Part shown: piece after piece, positions 13,252 to 23,822 of the stretch | Numbering within the stretch: the first letter of the stretch is position 1 | Layout: each line of letters begins with the position of its first letter | Assembly (NCBI RefSeq): GCF_000835495.1 | Contig: NW_015622541.1 | Span: 3,534,001 to 3,598,000 of the forward strand | Length of the DNA: 64,000 nt | Source of the DNA: Cladophialophora immunda | Taxonomy: Eukaryota > Ascomycota > Eurotiomycetes > Chaetothyriales > Herpotrichiellaceae | Direction: 5' to 3' | Notes under the pieces: generated by a model | The model's input: the letters and a program-made list of their open reading frames with translations, nothing else | Database searches by the model: none | What the model was told of the DNA's origin: nothing | Position numbers and translations under genes: made by a program

Positions 13252-13880
13252 CTCGTATGAGAGGGGAACAACAGGCGAGATGCGGACTGTAGCGATGTCT
13301 TGGATGCTGGCCGGGGATGCGAGAGAATCCAGAATCGATGCAAGCTGGTTCCTTTATGGCGAGAGAATCGAGAACACTGGTATGGAGGGATAATGGGTAC
13401 TTACTATATCAATCGCACTCACCTGCGCAACTCGGTCGGCCTAGCATGAAATCGACGCAGATGACGCTGTATGAGCTGTCGGATCTGGGGTCTGGGGAGC
13501 TCCTTATCGCGTATGAAATCAGAGATCGACGAGCTGGATTGAGGCTTGCTGGAGCATGACGTCGTAGAGATGAAAGAGGGAAGATGGGAGGAGGAGAGGA
13601 GAAGCCACGAGTGCGGGGAGAAGAAGTGGAAGACGACGAGTTCCGAATCGGGAACGGGGAAGGGGACCTGGTGTTTTGTCGCGTCTCGCATAGAAAAAAA
13701 ATAGGATAATAGCCTGATTTGTCTCGGACTGGAGAAAAGCCACTTCTACGCGTCGCCCTCGAAGGTGATGGAGATGATGATGATGCCAGATATATTATAG
13801 CGGAGAAGAAATCCCCTTTCGACCCTCGCACTGACGGACAGTTTCCCTGTCCACTTGCTTACTCGTTCTGAGCTGCAACC
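13252..13880. other. Divergent promoter region, hydroxy-acid oxidase and ALG3
   Basis: About 630 bases between two genes read outward. The part 13560-13700 is purine-rich on the plus strand. The open frames inside it are low-complexity shadows. Confidence 0.5.
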
Positions 13881-15143
13881 ATGGACCTCTCCATAAAGAC
13901 CCTCCGCGGCCTCGTCACCGAACCCACACATACGAGATGGATAGCACCGTTGATGCTCCTCGGCGAGGCCGCGCTCTGTGGCCTCATTATCTGGCGGGTG
14001 CCGTATACCGAGATCGATTTCACGACGTACATGGCCCAGGTGCGCATGTTCCTTTCCGGCGAGCGAAACTATGCAAAAATCACAGGCCCTTCGGGCCCTC
14101 TTGTCTATCCGGCCCTTCATCTCTACATTTACTCGATCCTCTACACCCTCACCGAGCAGGGAACCGACATCCTACGCGCCCAGATCGTCTTTGCCGGGTT
14201 ATACCTCGTGACGCTGGCCGTCGTGTTTGCGTGTTACAGGCGGGTGGGCGCACCACCGTGGCTTCTGATTCCGTTGGTGCTGAGCAAGAGAATGCATTCT
14301 ATATTCCTACTGAGGCTTTTTAATGACTGCTGGGCGACGCTGGGACTTTGGCTTGCAATATATTGGATGCAACGGCGGCAGTTCGGAAGGGGAGCGGTCA
14401 TATGGGGACTGGGACTGGGAGTGAAGATGACTTTGTTACTAGCTGCACCCGCGGTGGGAGTCATCATTTTGCAGGCCCTCGGAACAGGCGATGGGCTTTT
14501 CACAGGTCTATACGTCTTTGTCCTCCACGTTATCATGTCTATGCCCTTCTTCGGCGAAGGGACAAACTTCTCCTACGTCCAACGCTCATTCGATTTTGGG
14601 AGGCAATTCCTGTACAAGTGGACGGTCAACTGGAGGTTTGTTGATGAAGAGACGTTCCTGTCTCGCAATTTTGCCATCAGTCTCCTGGTCATCCACGCCT
14701 CCTTGCTGCTCCTGTTCTTCCAGACAAAGTGGATCAAGCCCAGTGCTTCGAACTTGGCCGAGTTTGCGAAGAAGTACCTAGGGGGCATGAAAGAGGCGGA
14801 GGAGCTGAGGATCTCCAAAAAGGTCACCCCGAGCTTTGTGATGGACACAGTCCTGGGGAGCATGGTGATTGGGATGCTGTGCGCCAGGAGCCTGCACTAC
14901 CAATTCTTTGCATATCTCGGCTGGGCGACTCCATATCTGCTGTGGAGGGCTGGTGGTGGCCCTGTTTGGGTCCTGTTGAATTGGGCAGTGCAGGAATATT
15001 GCTGGCTGGTATATCCAAGCACCAACGTCAGCTCAGCGGTGGTGGTGGCAGAACTGGCGCTGCAGGTTATGTGCGCCCTTGTTGCGCCACCCGTGGATCA
15101 CATCAGTCTTCCACCAGCAACTTCGGAGGATTTGAGGAGCTGA
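13881..15143 (+). CDS. ALG3: Dol-P-Man:Man5GlcNAc2-PP-Dol alpha-1,3-mannosyltransferase
   Basis: ER membrane enzyme that adds the sixth mannose to the lipid-linked N-glycan precursor, the first lumenal mannosylation step. One exon, 420 residues, normal for the family. Seen: an N-terminal membrane segment (IAPLMLLGEAALCGLIIW), the lumenal motif EIDFTTYMAQV, GPSGPLVYPALHLYIYSILY, and LSKRMHSIFLLRLFNDCW, all hallmarks of ALG3, followed by about eight further hydrophobic segments. The start at 13881 directly precedes the conserved N-terminus. The stop is only 12 bases from the stop of the EIF1AD-like gene on the other strand. Confidence 0.95.
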   Translation: MDLSIKTLRGLVTEPTHTRWIAPLMLLGEAALCGLIIWRVPYTEIDFTTYMAQVRMFLSGERNYAKITGPSGPLVYPALHLYIYSILYTLTEQGTDILRAQIVFAGLYLVTLAVVFACYRRVGAPPWLLIPLVLSKRMHSIFLLRLFNDCWATLGLWLAIYWMQRRQFGRGAVIWGLGLGVKMTLLLAAPAVGVIILQALGTGDGLFTGLYVFVLHVIMSMPFFGEGTNFSYVQRSFDFGRQFLYKWTVNWRFVDEETFLSRNFAISLLVIHASLLLLFFQTKWIKPSASNLAEFAKKYLGGMKEAEELRISKKVTPSFVMDTVLGSMVIGMLCARSLHYQFFAYLGWATPYLLWRAGGGPVWVLLNWAVQEYCWLVYPSTNVSSAVVVAELALQVMCALVAPPVDHISLPPATSEDLRS

Positions 15144-15155
15144 GAGGCACACGCA

Positions 15156-15563
15156 TCATCCACTTTCGTCCTCACTGTCCGAGGGCGGCAGCTTCCCCAC
15201 CCGCGAGTCCTCGTCATCACTGTCGGCCGATACGGTCTTCTTGACGAACTGTTGTGGCCAGAACGGTTTTTTCCTCCAGGCCTTCTCATCGCCCACGATA
15301 TTGACTATTTCCCCTTGGATCTTGTTGTCGCGATCGGCCGTGGTGGTGGTGTCGACTAGGACGTAGCCGCCGCGCTTGACGAAGATGGTGGACCTGAAAC
15401 GGGCTTCGAGTTCGACGAGAAACGTGGACGAGTCGGGCGCCTGGACAGTGTAGAGATCTTTGCCGTTGGTCTTGACCACGCGGGCAATCAACTGACCGGG
15501 AGCCAGAGAGTCCGGGGGCGTAAGGGTCTCTTCGGCGGTATTGCGGATCTTACGGCGCGACAT
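15156..15563 (-). CDS. EIF1AD-like protein with an S1-like (eIF1A) domain
   Basis: Predicted nuclear RNA-binding protein of the EIF1AD family, which shares the OB fold of translation factor eIF1A. Single exon of 135 residues. Seen: MSRRKIRNTAEETL at the start, then the OB-fold core with QLIARVVKTNGKDLYTV, STFLVELEARFRSTIFVKRG and YVLVDTT, a KPFWPQQF motif typical of EIF1AD rather than eIF1A, and an acidic Ser/Asp/Glu tail. The start at 15563 was chosen because upstream residues in the same frame are not conserved. Its 3' end is 12 bases from the ALG3 stop, so the two transcripts must overlap or share terminator sequence. Confidence 0.85.
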   Translation of the reverse strand: MSRRKIRNTAEETLTPPDSLAPGQLIARVVKTNGKDLYTVQAPDSSTFLVELEARFRSTIFVKRGGYVLVDTTTTADRDNKIQGEIVNIVGDEKAWRKKPFWPQQFVKKTVSADSDDEDSRVGKLPPSDSEDESG

Positions 15564-16155
15564 GGCACGAGACTGAGCAGGCAGTATGGGTGTCAGGAGT
15601 GGTTCGACTTGGTGACAAAGAAGTGACCAGGTGCATGGCAAGTTGCGGTGACTTTTTTTCCTCTGGACATTTATGCAGGGCGAGCGGGGGGTGAGGGCGC
15701 AGGTCCTCGATGGGCTGCGGGCCGCGCTGGCGTCGTTGTTGAATCTGGAAATCTTGCCGCAGGCGAGTGACTTTTGTTTGATTCCCACTCCTTCGCTGTC
15801 TCCGCCCATCAACCATCATCGACCATGTGTATCCAACCACTGCGGCATTCAACCCTCGAATCAACAGTGGCTGTTGCGTATCTTGCGCAGAAACCTACTT
15901 AGCAATCGATCAACAAATGTCCAGGCCCACAATGAGTCAAAGCCTCAAATTCAGCCATCTCACACTACTTCTGCACGAAGCTACAGTTGTCTCACATCTA
16001 AACATCCTGCCTACCTCTTATCAATGCAATCTCGCGCCAAATATGGCATGATCTAAATCAAGAGAGAGGTATATGTATATTTTGTCCCACTTCTGTGTTC
16101 GCTGCGATTCTATGCCCACCTCTGCATCTGTCTCGTCTCACTTCGTTTCGCTACC
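15564..16155. other. Divergent promoter region, EIF1AD-like gene and MFS transporter
   Basis: About 590 bases. Contains only short non-conserved frames. No RNA gene or repeat was seen. Confidence 0.5.
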
Positions 16156-17760
16156 ATGACGACAGCACAAGTATTCGGTGCCTTCATCACCCATGAAAGT
16201 GAGCCTTCTGCCGTTGTCTCTGGGCCCGCGCCCGTCATCCATCGAGACAACATCACCGCTGTACCGCCCACAGAGTACGAGCTCGACGGACTCCAATGGG
16301 GCAGACGCCTGAATGGCCCGCGCAAAGTGCCCTCTCGCGATTCATCACCTGTCGGTCGTTCTCTTCCTCAAACCCCCGGCGAATTGGAGCAAAGCCAACC
16401 TCCCACCCCAAAGCGAGAACAAGCGGTCGATGCCCTCGTTCAGTCTATCTCGAATCCACCCCAAAATCGTTGGCGGGTGGCGGCGGCGGGTGTTATGTTC
16501 TTTCTGATGGGCATGAATGACGCCGCTACTGGTGCCCTGATCCCATATTTGGAAAAAGACTACCACATCGGATATGGCATTGTCTCGTTGATTTTCGTTA
16601 CCAATGCCCTTGGTTTCATTACAATGGCGCCAGTCATCCAACTTATTGAGTCCCGGCTCGGCCGGACTCGCTCCTACATCATCGCAACCTTGTTGATGAC
16701 CATTGGCTACATTGCGATTGTCTGCTCTCCACCATTTCCTGTCATTGTGCTCAGTTTCTATTTCCTCGGTTGCGGGATGGCATTGTTTCTAGCCATGACC
16801 AATGCGTTCATCGTGAACTTGCTCAACGGGACTGTCGTCCTAGGCTTTTGTCACGGCTTATATGGGGTAAGTCAGGACTGGCTGGCACGGACACTGACCG
16901 AAGCTAATTTCTACCAGCTGGGCGGTATTGTTTCTCCTCTCATTGCGACTGCCATGGTGTCGAGTGGCATCCACTGGGCCCATTTCTACTTCATCACGCT
17001 ATCAATATCTGTGCTTTCGGTCTTCTGCTTGGGCTGGTCATTTAAAGGCTTCGAGAGGGATGCTGCGGTCCAGCTCCTTTCGTCTCTCGAACGGACCGCT
17101 TCACGGCAGGGTGAAGCCACCAGGGCTCAGGTGCTCAAAAGGGCTGTCAGAAACAAGACCACGCTCCTTGGGGCGACGTTCATCTTGTAAGTTACCTGGT
17201 TCAAATGACGATGCACTGATTTGACACGTTCTCCTAGTTTCTATCAAGGTGCAGAGGTGGCTATTTCAGGCTGGGTCATTTCTTACCTGATTCACTTCCG
17301 AAGGGGTGATCCATCCCATGTCGGTAATGTCACCTCCGGATTCTGGGGAGGCATTACTGTTGGACGCTTCGTCTTGACCCATTTCGCTCACAAGATTGGG
17401 GAAAAGGTTGCTGTCTTCCTCTTGATCGTTGGAGCTGCGGTCTTTCAACTTCTGGTTTGGCTTGTACCAAACATTATCGAAAACGCCGTGGCAGAATCCA
17501 TTGTCGGCTTATTCCTTGGACCCATCTACCCATGCGCCACCGCCGTCTTTGCCAAACTCTTACCCAAGAGCATCCAAATCAGCAGTCTGTCAGTGGTGAC
17601 GTCGATGGGAAGCTCTGGTGGCGCACTAGTGCCTTTCATCACTGGCATATTGGCCCAGAAATTGAGCACGGTGGTCCTGCACCCGGTGGTTTTGATTTCT
17701 TTTGCGTCGATGACAGTTAGCTGGGCTCTGTTGCCACGCATTGGGAAGAGGACAGAGTGA
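16156..17760 (+). CDS. Major facilitator superfamily transporter, 3 exons
   Basis: Membrane transporter of the fucose-permease-like fungal MFS branch; substrate unknown. Exons are 16156-16866, 16918-17186 and 17238-17760, giving 500 residues. Seen: a cytosolic N-terminal tail of about 105 residues, then 11-12 hydrophobic segments beginning WRVAAAGVMFFLMGMNDAA, with RLGRTRSYIIATLL as the loop 2-3 motif. Both introns are 51 nt. The first (16867-16917) keeps the frame and has no stop, so a naive reading adds 17 residues; removing it restores the family sequence CHGLYG-LGGIVSPLIAT. The second joins TFIF-FYQGAEVAISGW. The gene stands alone, with no enzyme next to it to suggest a substrate. Confidence 0.9.
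16867..16917 (+). other. Frame-preserving, stop-free 51-nt intron in the MFS gene
   Basis: Donor GTAAGT, acceptor CTACCAG, length divisible by three, no in-frame stop. Retention would insert 17 residues in the middle of a transmembrane region. Confidence 0.8.
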
Positions 17761-18680
17761 AATATCATCACGTCCGAAGCAGAAATATATTGTCATGGAT
17801 CATCCAAATCAGCTTCACACCTTTTTCATCTTCGCTAAATCGTCATTGGACCACGACTAGCACGGCTGGTGCTCATATTCAACCATCAACTAACCCTCAC
17901 TTGCCATTGGAGGACTCCAGTGCAATCGCCTAGGTATGGGCACGGTGCAAAACACTTCTGAAACAGATTTCAAAAGTTGTGACCTGCGACATCTCACTTG
18001 GCCCTCAGATGTGGAGTTTGTCACGCATGCTATCATTTGAAGCCACGGTGACACAGTCTTCGATCTCGTATCACACACGACTACACGTTCGCAGCCAAAC
18101 AACAGATCCAGCACCATGGACCAGGCAACAGAGGAACCACAACAACCTCGGGGGTTCCGCAGACGTCTCTACCAATGGGCTGGTCAGGCGGTCAACCAAT
18201 TGCTTGACGTTAACATGGGGCCTGCTGCTGCTCTCTCAGCTCCAAGTTATCAGACAGGCATGATCTCTACACCGAAGCCTTCACATGACGATGATGGCAG
18301 TGACGTCTCAAATCCTTCTGCATCATCTGATCCTTGCCTCTTGTGGTTCAAGGTGCGTGGTACTCTCGCAGCACTTCTTCTGCCGTACCCTGTTTCGTCT
18401 CTTGAATACACTGCGAACAATGCCCGGTTGATGGTCAGCCGCTATTGAGGTCCATTTGCGTCACTTGCTATTGTACTCAATTCGCTGTCTGCTTTTCACA
18501 ACCGATCTAACGGTCACTTACGCAACACCCTTGCGCGGTTGACTGTTCGTCTGGGGATATATTGAAAATGCAGAATCCCCCAGTCGAGCATTTTTCTCTC
18601 GCGTTCCGTTTTCACAACAGGAGATTGGTCTTTCGTGGCTCAAGATATCTAGCGATGCCAAAATCGGCCTCCATTTACCC
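17761..18680. other. Intergenic region between MFS transporter and DUF4185-like gene
   Basis: About 920 bases. Apart from the 110-codon frame at 18116 it shows nothing recognisable. Position 18400-18680 should contain the promoter of the secreted protein gene. Confidence 0.4.
18116..18448 (+). CDS. Hypothetical protein, 110 codons
   Basis: Unrecognised. The start context is good (agcaccATGg). The N-terminal half is plausible as protein (GFRRRLYQWAGQAVNQLLDV, amphipathic), followed by a Ser/Asp-rich stretch. A GTGCGT donor-like sequence follows the codon for Phe-Lys at about 18352, so the second half may be intron and the real C-terminus different. No domain, signal peptide or family was recognised. 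It may be a small gene or chance. Confidence 0.3.
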   Translation: MDQATEEPQQPRGFRRRLYQWAGQAVNQLLDVNMGPAAALSAPSYQTGMISTPKPSHDDDGSDVSNPSASSDPCLLWFKVRGTLAALLLPYPVSSLEYTANNARLMVSRY

Positions 18681-19879
18681 ATGGATCTTCGTTTCTTGTT
18701 TGCAATGTACATATTTTCCAACCTAACATCTCTCCTCCAGGCCTCACCGCTGCCGACAACCACTGCACCGATCTCCGTCAACACACCGACCCCAACACCA
18801 CCTTGCAAGCCGTATCCTCCCAGTATAGACATTGTCTGCGTCGACCCTATCGGGAACGTTCATAGTGCCACAACGTACGTCAAGCGTGACCTGGGGTTTC
18901 AAGGTCAACTCGGCCAGTACGTCCTCCTCAGCTACGGCGACACCCTATACAGTGATGCCAACTACAGCGATACGTGGCGCGGCATGACGAGCGACTCAGT
19001 CGCGATAGCCACGCAGAATCCGCTCGTGGTTGTGGATCCTGTTCTCGACTCGAACGGCTACCCGCCACAATTCTGCCCACTAATATCTTCCTTTGGAGAA
19101 GATGCGGCCACATGCGCCTTAGGCATCACCAATGTGGTCGAGACCACTTCGCCGAACGAAGGCGTCATGTTCTTCCTCCTCAACCACCGTCCCAACGGAG
19201 CAAACAACCTGATCGGCGCTGGCGTCGCTTCGATCACCCTCGACACGTCGGCATATCCTCCTGTTCCGCAGATAAGCCGTCTGCCTCCGCAATATTGGTG
19301 GGATGCTACGTCTGAACCTTGGTACGGGGATGTTTGCGCGCTGGGGTGGAATGGATATGTCTATGCATACGGTCACGGCCCCCAAGGCAATCCTTGGGTA
19401 TACTTGACTCGAGTTCGTGCAGAGGAAGCCACCAACGTCAGCTGTTACGAGTACTGGAACGGCGAGACATGGCAGAGCGACAAACTCGATGGGAAAGCCA
19501 TTGCAGCGAAGGAGAGCGTGTTCTGGCAGATCAACCAGGGACAGGTGGTCTGGTCCAACTATTTTGAATGCTTTCTCTTCGTGTACTGCGGTAAGTCGCA
19601 CTCATTCTGTATGGAAGAGAGGCAGAATCTAATACTGTGGTTGTGTTCCCCTGGCTAGACAACTGGATGAACTCAAAGGTGCTACTGAAAACTGCTCAAC
19701 AGCCCGAAGGACCCTGGTCGGATCCGATAACACTGTATCAAGCGACGCCCATCACTCTGGGCAGTTCAATCTACGCTGCGGTGCCGCATCCCTACTTCGA
19801 TGAGACAGGAAAGACGCTGGTTGTCACTTTCACGAACCATCCCAATACCGTGCAAGCTGTGCGAGTCGTCTTTGCCTGA
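18681..19879 (+). CDS. Secreted DUF4185-like protein, 2 exons
   Basis: Predicted extracellular protein resembling DUF4185, a family with a glycosidase-like beta-propeller and no firmly assigned reaction. Exons are 18681-19590 and 19659-19879, giving 376 residues. Seen: an N-terminal signal peptide (MDLRFLFAMYIFSNLTSLLQA), a Pro/Thr-rich linker, then beta-rich sequence with WRGMTSDSVAI, MFFLLNHRPNGANN, LPPQYWWDATSEPWYGD and PWVYLTRVRAEE. The second exon carries KTAQQPEGPWSDPITLY and VTFTNHP, matching the last propeller blade. The intron (68 nt) restores CDNWMNSKVLL. Several NxS/T sites suggest glycosylation. The family label is by resemblance only. Confidence 0.75.
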
Positions 19880-20622
19880 GGCAAAAGCAAAAGCGAAGCG
19901 TAGTTCGAACGATATCGAACGATACCGAGGGGAGAAAGGCGAATATATCCGAGGGCCTGCATACAACATTTCGGCTGATAGGATCAATTCGATCTTGGGC
20001 AATCCCGACATGCCCAAAACACAATGTGAGCCGCCTTTTATACAGAGTGCGCACGTTTAGGTGCTGCATCGACGCCAGACTCGGAGATGTGCTCCTCGCT
20101 TGTCCAACACATACAGCCCGACCTCTCATTGTCCGAGTGTCCCAACCCTTGAAGGTCATCCGTCCAGCTAGGATACCGGAACATGGGGACCTTGCAACAA
20201 CGACCCGAGCTATCTCTCTACCTCCCTCATTCGTCAGCTTGCTACAACTAAAGCGTTGATTGAAATGGCTGCTGGCGCGAGTCCGGGTGTATTGCGTGCT
20301 GACCTCGCTGCACGACGACCTAGCTGAGAGGCGATCTGATAGCAGGCGGGAGATAGGGCCACACCAGATAACACCTGCAGCTTTTTCAAACTGGACACGA
20401 AGAGCATACGGACTCAAGTGCAAGACAGTGCAAGATAACTATTACCATGGCTATTTTATTTCCTGAGCAGCCAATGCCCAGCTCTTTTTCTCGCCTTCCG
20501 TATCATGTGTACAACTCTCCCTAGCCACTGAGATGCGTACCTAGATTTTGATCGTCCCTCGTCGCTGCTCGTGCTCCAAACTGTCATCTAACGTCTACCT
20601 CTCGATCGGTCCGTCCTCCGTG
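19880..20622. other. Convergent region between DUF4185-like and DUF3500 genes
   Basis: About 740 bases holding both 3' UTRs. Open frames up to 197 codons occur on the minus strand but show no family or composition typical of protein here. Nothing else was recognised. Confidence 0.4.
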
Positions 20623-21906
20623 CTAGTCCCTGTCTCCCGTCCACACAAACTCCTGCTTGACGCTCGGCTCGCACAGGGGCCTCAACGCGTACCCGTAGTC
20701 CCCCCCGTTCGGGGTCCTCAGCAAGGTGTGGATGTGGAACTTGGCAGGGTCCTTGTTGTTCAAGAAGACGCCGCTGTGGTGGTCGAACTCGACCAGCACC
20801 ACGGGGCTCTGGATGCGGAAGTAGAACGGGTCCGCGTCGGCGAAGCCGCCGATCCAGCAGAAGTGCGTCTCGGGGTAGAAGGCCCGGCACTGGTCCAGGC
20901 GGATGGAGCGCGCGGGCTGCGGGAGGTACAGGAGGTACTGCTCGAGGATCTGGTCGACGAGGCCCTGCTGGTCCGGCGTGAGCGCGGACACCAGGACGCC
21001 CTCGTAGGGGACGACGCGGTTGTCCCGGTACGCGCCGCACAGGTGGCGCTGGTCGTCGTGGTTCCACCGGCCCTCGGGCATGGCCGGGTCCTTCATCTGG
21101 GTGTAGATCTGGGCCGCGCGCTGCTGGGCGGGCGGCAGGGACTGCATCAGGCGCAGGCCGAGCCGCTCTTCCTCGTGCAGGATCCGCGTGCCCTTGTACG
21201 GCCCGTCGTCGATGAGGTTGGGCTCGGCGCCCGTGAACCACGGCGAGGCGACCATCTGCGTGCGGTACAGGAAGACGTTCAGGCACAGGTGGTGGCCGTA
21301 GAAGCTGAACCCCCAGGGCGCGGTGGTGGACGGCTGCCCAAACAGCACAAAGTTGTACGAGTACTCGTTCATCACGGCGGTGCCCTGCACCAGCTCGCCC
21401 AGGAAGCCGTTGATGCGCATCGCCGCCACGGCCTTGTCGTAGCCCTCGGGCGACAGCGCGGCGCGCAGCACGCCCATCACGCCGTCCCGCACGGCCGGCG
21501 CGAGCTCGTCCAGCCGGACGCCCTTGTCGCTGAGCAGGAACTCCGGGTTCGACCAGGTGCGCCACTCGGGCGAGTCGATGTGGTGGGACAGCTTGCCGAG
21601 CTGGGCGGGCGTCAGCTGGCCGAGCAGCGCCTGCGCCGCCGCCACGATGCGCGCGATGGGCACGCCTTCGTCCTGGACCTTGAACAGGCCCGGCCGCACG
21701 GCCCCGTCGTGGGTCACGCCCTTGAACGGCTCCTGGAGCAGCTCCCGCCAGTGCAGGTACAGCGCGTGCAGCCAGGGCGGGATCCCAGACTCCTTGAACG
21801 CCGCGGCGTAGACGTGCGCGTCCTGTTTCGCCATGGTCGTGAAGCGCGGGATGCTCAGGTCCGGCAGGTACTGGCGGTACTCGCTGTCGCCCTGTGAGGT
21901 TGCCAT
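20623..21906 (-). CDS. DUF3500 family protein
   Basis: Function unknown; DUF3500 proteins occur in bacteria and fungi. One exon, 427 residues, full length for the family. Seen: YNFVLFGQPSTTAPWGFSFY followed by GHHLCLNVFLY, and TPWFTGAEP-like sequence (SPWFTGAEPNLID), the family's core pattern with a conserved His pair; near the C-terminus WIGGFADADPFYFRIQSPV, LVEFDHHSGVFLNN and FHIHTLLRTPNGGDYG, whose clustered His/Asp residues could bind metal (inference). No signal peptide. The coding sequence is strikingly GC-rich at third codon positions compared with neighbours such as the DUF4185-like gene, which is why long false frames open on both strands. It is read away from the FAH-family gene across a 531 bp interval. 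Confidence 0.9.
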   Translation of the reverse strand: MATSQGDSEYRQYLPDLSIPRFTTMAKQDAHVYAAAFKESGIPPWLHALYLHWRELLQEPFKGVTHDGAVRPGLFKVQDEGVPIARIVAAAQALLGQLTPAQLGKLSHHIDSPEWRTWSNPEFLLSDKGVRLDELAPAVRDGVMGVLRAALSPEGYDKAVAAMRINGFLGELVQGTAVMNEYSYNFVLFGQPSTTAPWGFSFYGHHLCLNVFLYRTQMVASPWFTGAEPNLIDDGPYKGTRILHEEERLGLRLMQSLPPAQQRAAQIYTQMKDPAMPEGRWNHDDQRHLCGAYRDNRVVPYEGVLVSALTPDQQGLVDQILEQYLLYLPQPARSIRLDQCRAFYPETHFCWIGGFADADPFYFRIQSPVVLVEFDHHSGVFLNNKDPAKFHIHTLLRTPNGGDYGYALRPLCEPSVKQEFVWTGDRD

Positions 21907-22437
21907 GGTCGTCGGTGTTCAGCCTCTGGTTGAGCCGTATCTTTCCCGTTCGCGTGGAGAGTCGGTCCGTGAGACGAGGGCGCCAATGTCGACAATCTGC
22001 TGCCTTGGTTCAGTGGGTTTTATATTCTCCGGTTGTCTCGTCGTCCGCAAAGGGATGGTAGTCACCGACGTGTTATACCTGAGTGAGATATCCCCTACTT
22101 ATCTGAAAAGGGACGCATTCCGCTCTACCGTTACGGTCATTGCAGCAGCAAATCTCGATACTGCCCATCCCTCAGACGTCCCCACGAAATGAATTTGTGG
22201 CGGGGCAGCAGATGTTGAGCAGCTGAGCCCGTCAGTCCATCGGAAGACGCACCCAACGGCACCCACACCACTCAGCCTTCGGCGTATCGATAGTCCGACC
22301 CGATATGCTTCCCGACTTTCGCTCGTCTCCGCAAAATACATGATCCTCCCCCCCCTTTTTGCTTCTTGTACGTGTGTATATCAGGCCAGGATCAGGCCAC
22401 GGGTCCATGGAAAGGAGGGGACAGAATGCTCAGGAAT
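21907..22437. other. Shared promoter region of DUF3500 and FAH-family genes
   Basis: 531 bases between two outward-reading, GC-rich genes. A C run (about 22346-22356) interrupts an otherwise mixed sequence. No regulator site can be named with confidence. Confidence 0.5.
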
Positions 22438-23544
22438 ATGGCTGTTAACGTGCCTTGGAAACGTGAGCTAGATCCCCCGTCACGGTTGAAGTTCCACTGG
22501 CCACTCACTCTGCGACAGGGCTGGTCCGTTTCGTCCCTCGATCAGATCCGTCTCAGGTCCTCATTGGACAGCCCCAGGACGACGACGTCGATGTCGGTAT
22601 CGCTGTGCGGCGAGGGTTGGACGTCGCTGTCGATGTCTTCTCCGGCTCATCCGTCCTGTCGCCTGGCAGGCAGACCGGGACCAGCGCCATTATCGACCGA
22701 GTCCTGTCGCCTCTGGCGATGTCCGAGGTCGGCACAATTCGATGCATTGGGCTGAACGTGAGCGCACCCCTGGTCTTCCCATGCCGCGGCTGAATAATAC
22801 ATGCTTAACCGCCCTTTTGAAAAAGTACAAGCAGCACGCCGCCGAAGTCAACATGGCCTTGCCCACCGTCCCGACCGTGTTCATGTGAGCCCACACTTTG
22901 TTCCCCTATTAACCCATTCCCACGGTGCTGATGGCGGAATAAGGAAACCAAGCACCTCGCTCGGCGACCCGTGGCCGGCGCCGACCGTCCTCCCCAAGCT
23001 CACCCAGCACGACGACAGCGGCGACTACGAGGCCGAGCTGGGCGTGGTCATCGGCGCGGCGGCCAAGAACGTCGCGGAGGCCGACGCCCTGGCCCACGTG
23101 CTGGGGTACACGGCGTGCAACGATGTGTCGAGCCGCGCCGCCCAGTTCGCACAGAGCCAGTGGTGTTTCTCCAAAGGCTTCGACGGCGCCTGTCCCATTG
23201 GGCCGACGCTCGTGTCGCCGGCCCTGATCCCGGACCCGGCCAGGCTGCATCTGAGGGGCCGCCTGAAGAAGAAGGACCAGCACGGCGACGGCAACGACGT
23301 CCCGCCGCTGCGGCTGCTTCAGGACTGCGGCACCGACGACCTCATCTTCTCCATCCCCCAGCTGATCAGCTTCTTGTCCCAGGGCACGACGCTGCTGCCG
23401 GGCACGTTGATCATCACGGGGACGCCCGCGGGGGTCGGCATCGTGAGGAAACCAAAGGTCACGGTCAAGCACGGCGACGAGTTCCACGTCGAGATTCGGC
23501 CGTATATCGGCACGTTGGTGAATGTGTTTGAGAATGAGACGTGA
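22438..23544 (+). CDS. Fumarylacetoacetate hydrolase (FAH) family protein, 4 exons
   Basis: Metal-dependent hydrolase or decarboxylase acting on acylpyruvate-like C-C bonds in aromatic catabolism; the exact substrate is unknown. Exons are 22438-22462 (25 nt), 22519-22757, 22826-22884 and 22944-23544, giving 307 residues. The first micro-exon was found because only it supplies a start codon and completes WK-RLVRFVP, a common fungal FAH N-terminus. Later joins give IRCIGLN-YKQHAAEVN and PTVFM-KPSTSLGDPWPAP. Metal ligands are visible in GDYEAELGVVIG (two Glu) and CNDVSSR (Asp). LLPGTLIITGTPAGVG closes the active site. GC-rich codon use matches the neighbouring DUF3500 gene, with which it shares a promoter region. 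Confidence 0.9.
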
Positions 23545-23822
23545 TCATCTGTCTGTCAGGCCGATACATTCGAAGGCGGAGGACGGATCCAGAATTTTAT
23601 CTCTGTGAGCGAAAAAAGGTTGAGGCTAGAGGACCATTTTCTTGGATTCTGGCTATCGAGAACTGCATGACGAGCTTGGATAGACCAAGGCAACAGCTAG
23701 TTGAGGGTGAAATGTGGGCCCAACTGTTCACAATTATCCATCAACCTGCCATTTGGAAATCGATGTGAAGATATAAAGATGCCGGCCACTCTTGTAGCCA
23801 AACATGCTTGCTTGTACATCAG

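Noticed and set aside
20548..21897. A 449-codon frame on the plus strand opposite the DUF3500 gene
   Set aside because: It is a shadow caused by GC-rich third codon positions; the composition is skewed to Val, Arg, Ala and Gln with no family features, while the minus strand encodes a clear DUF3500 protein.
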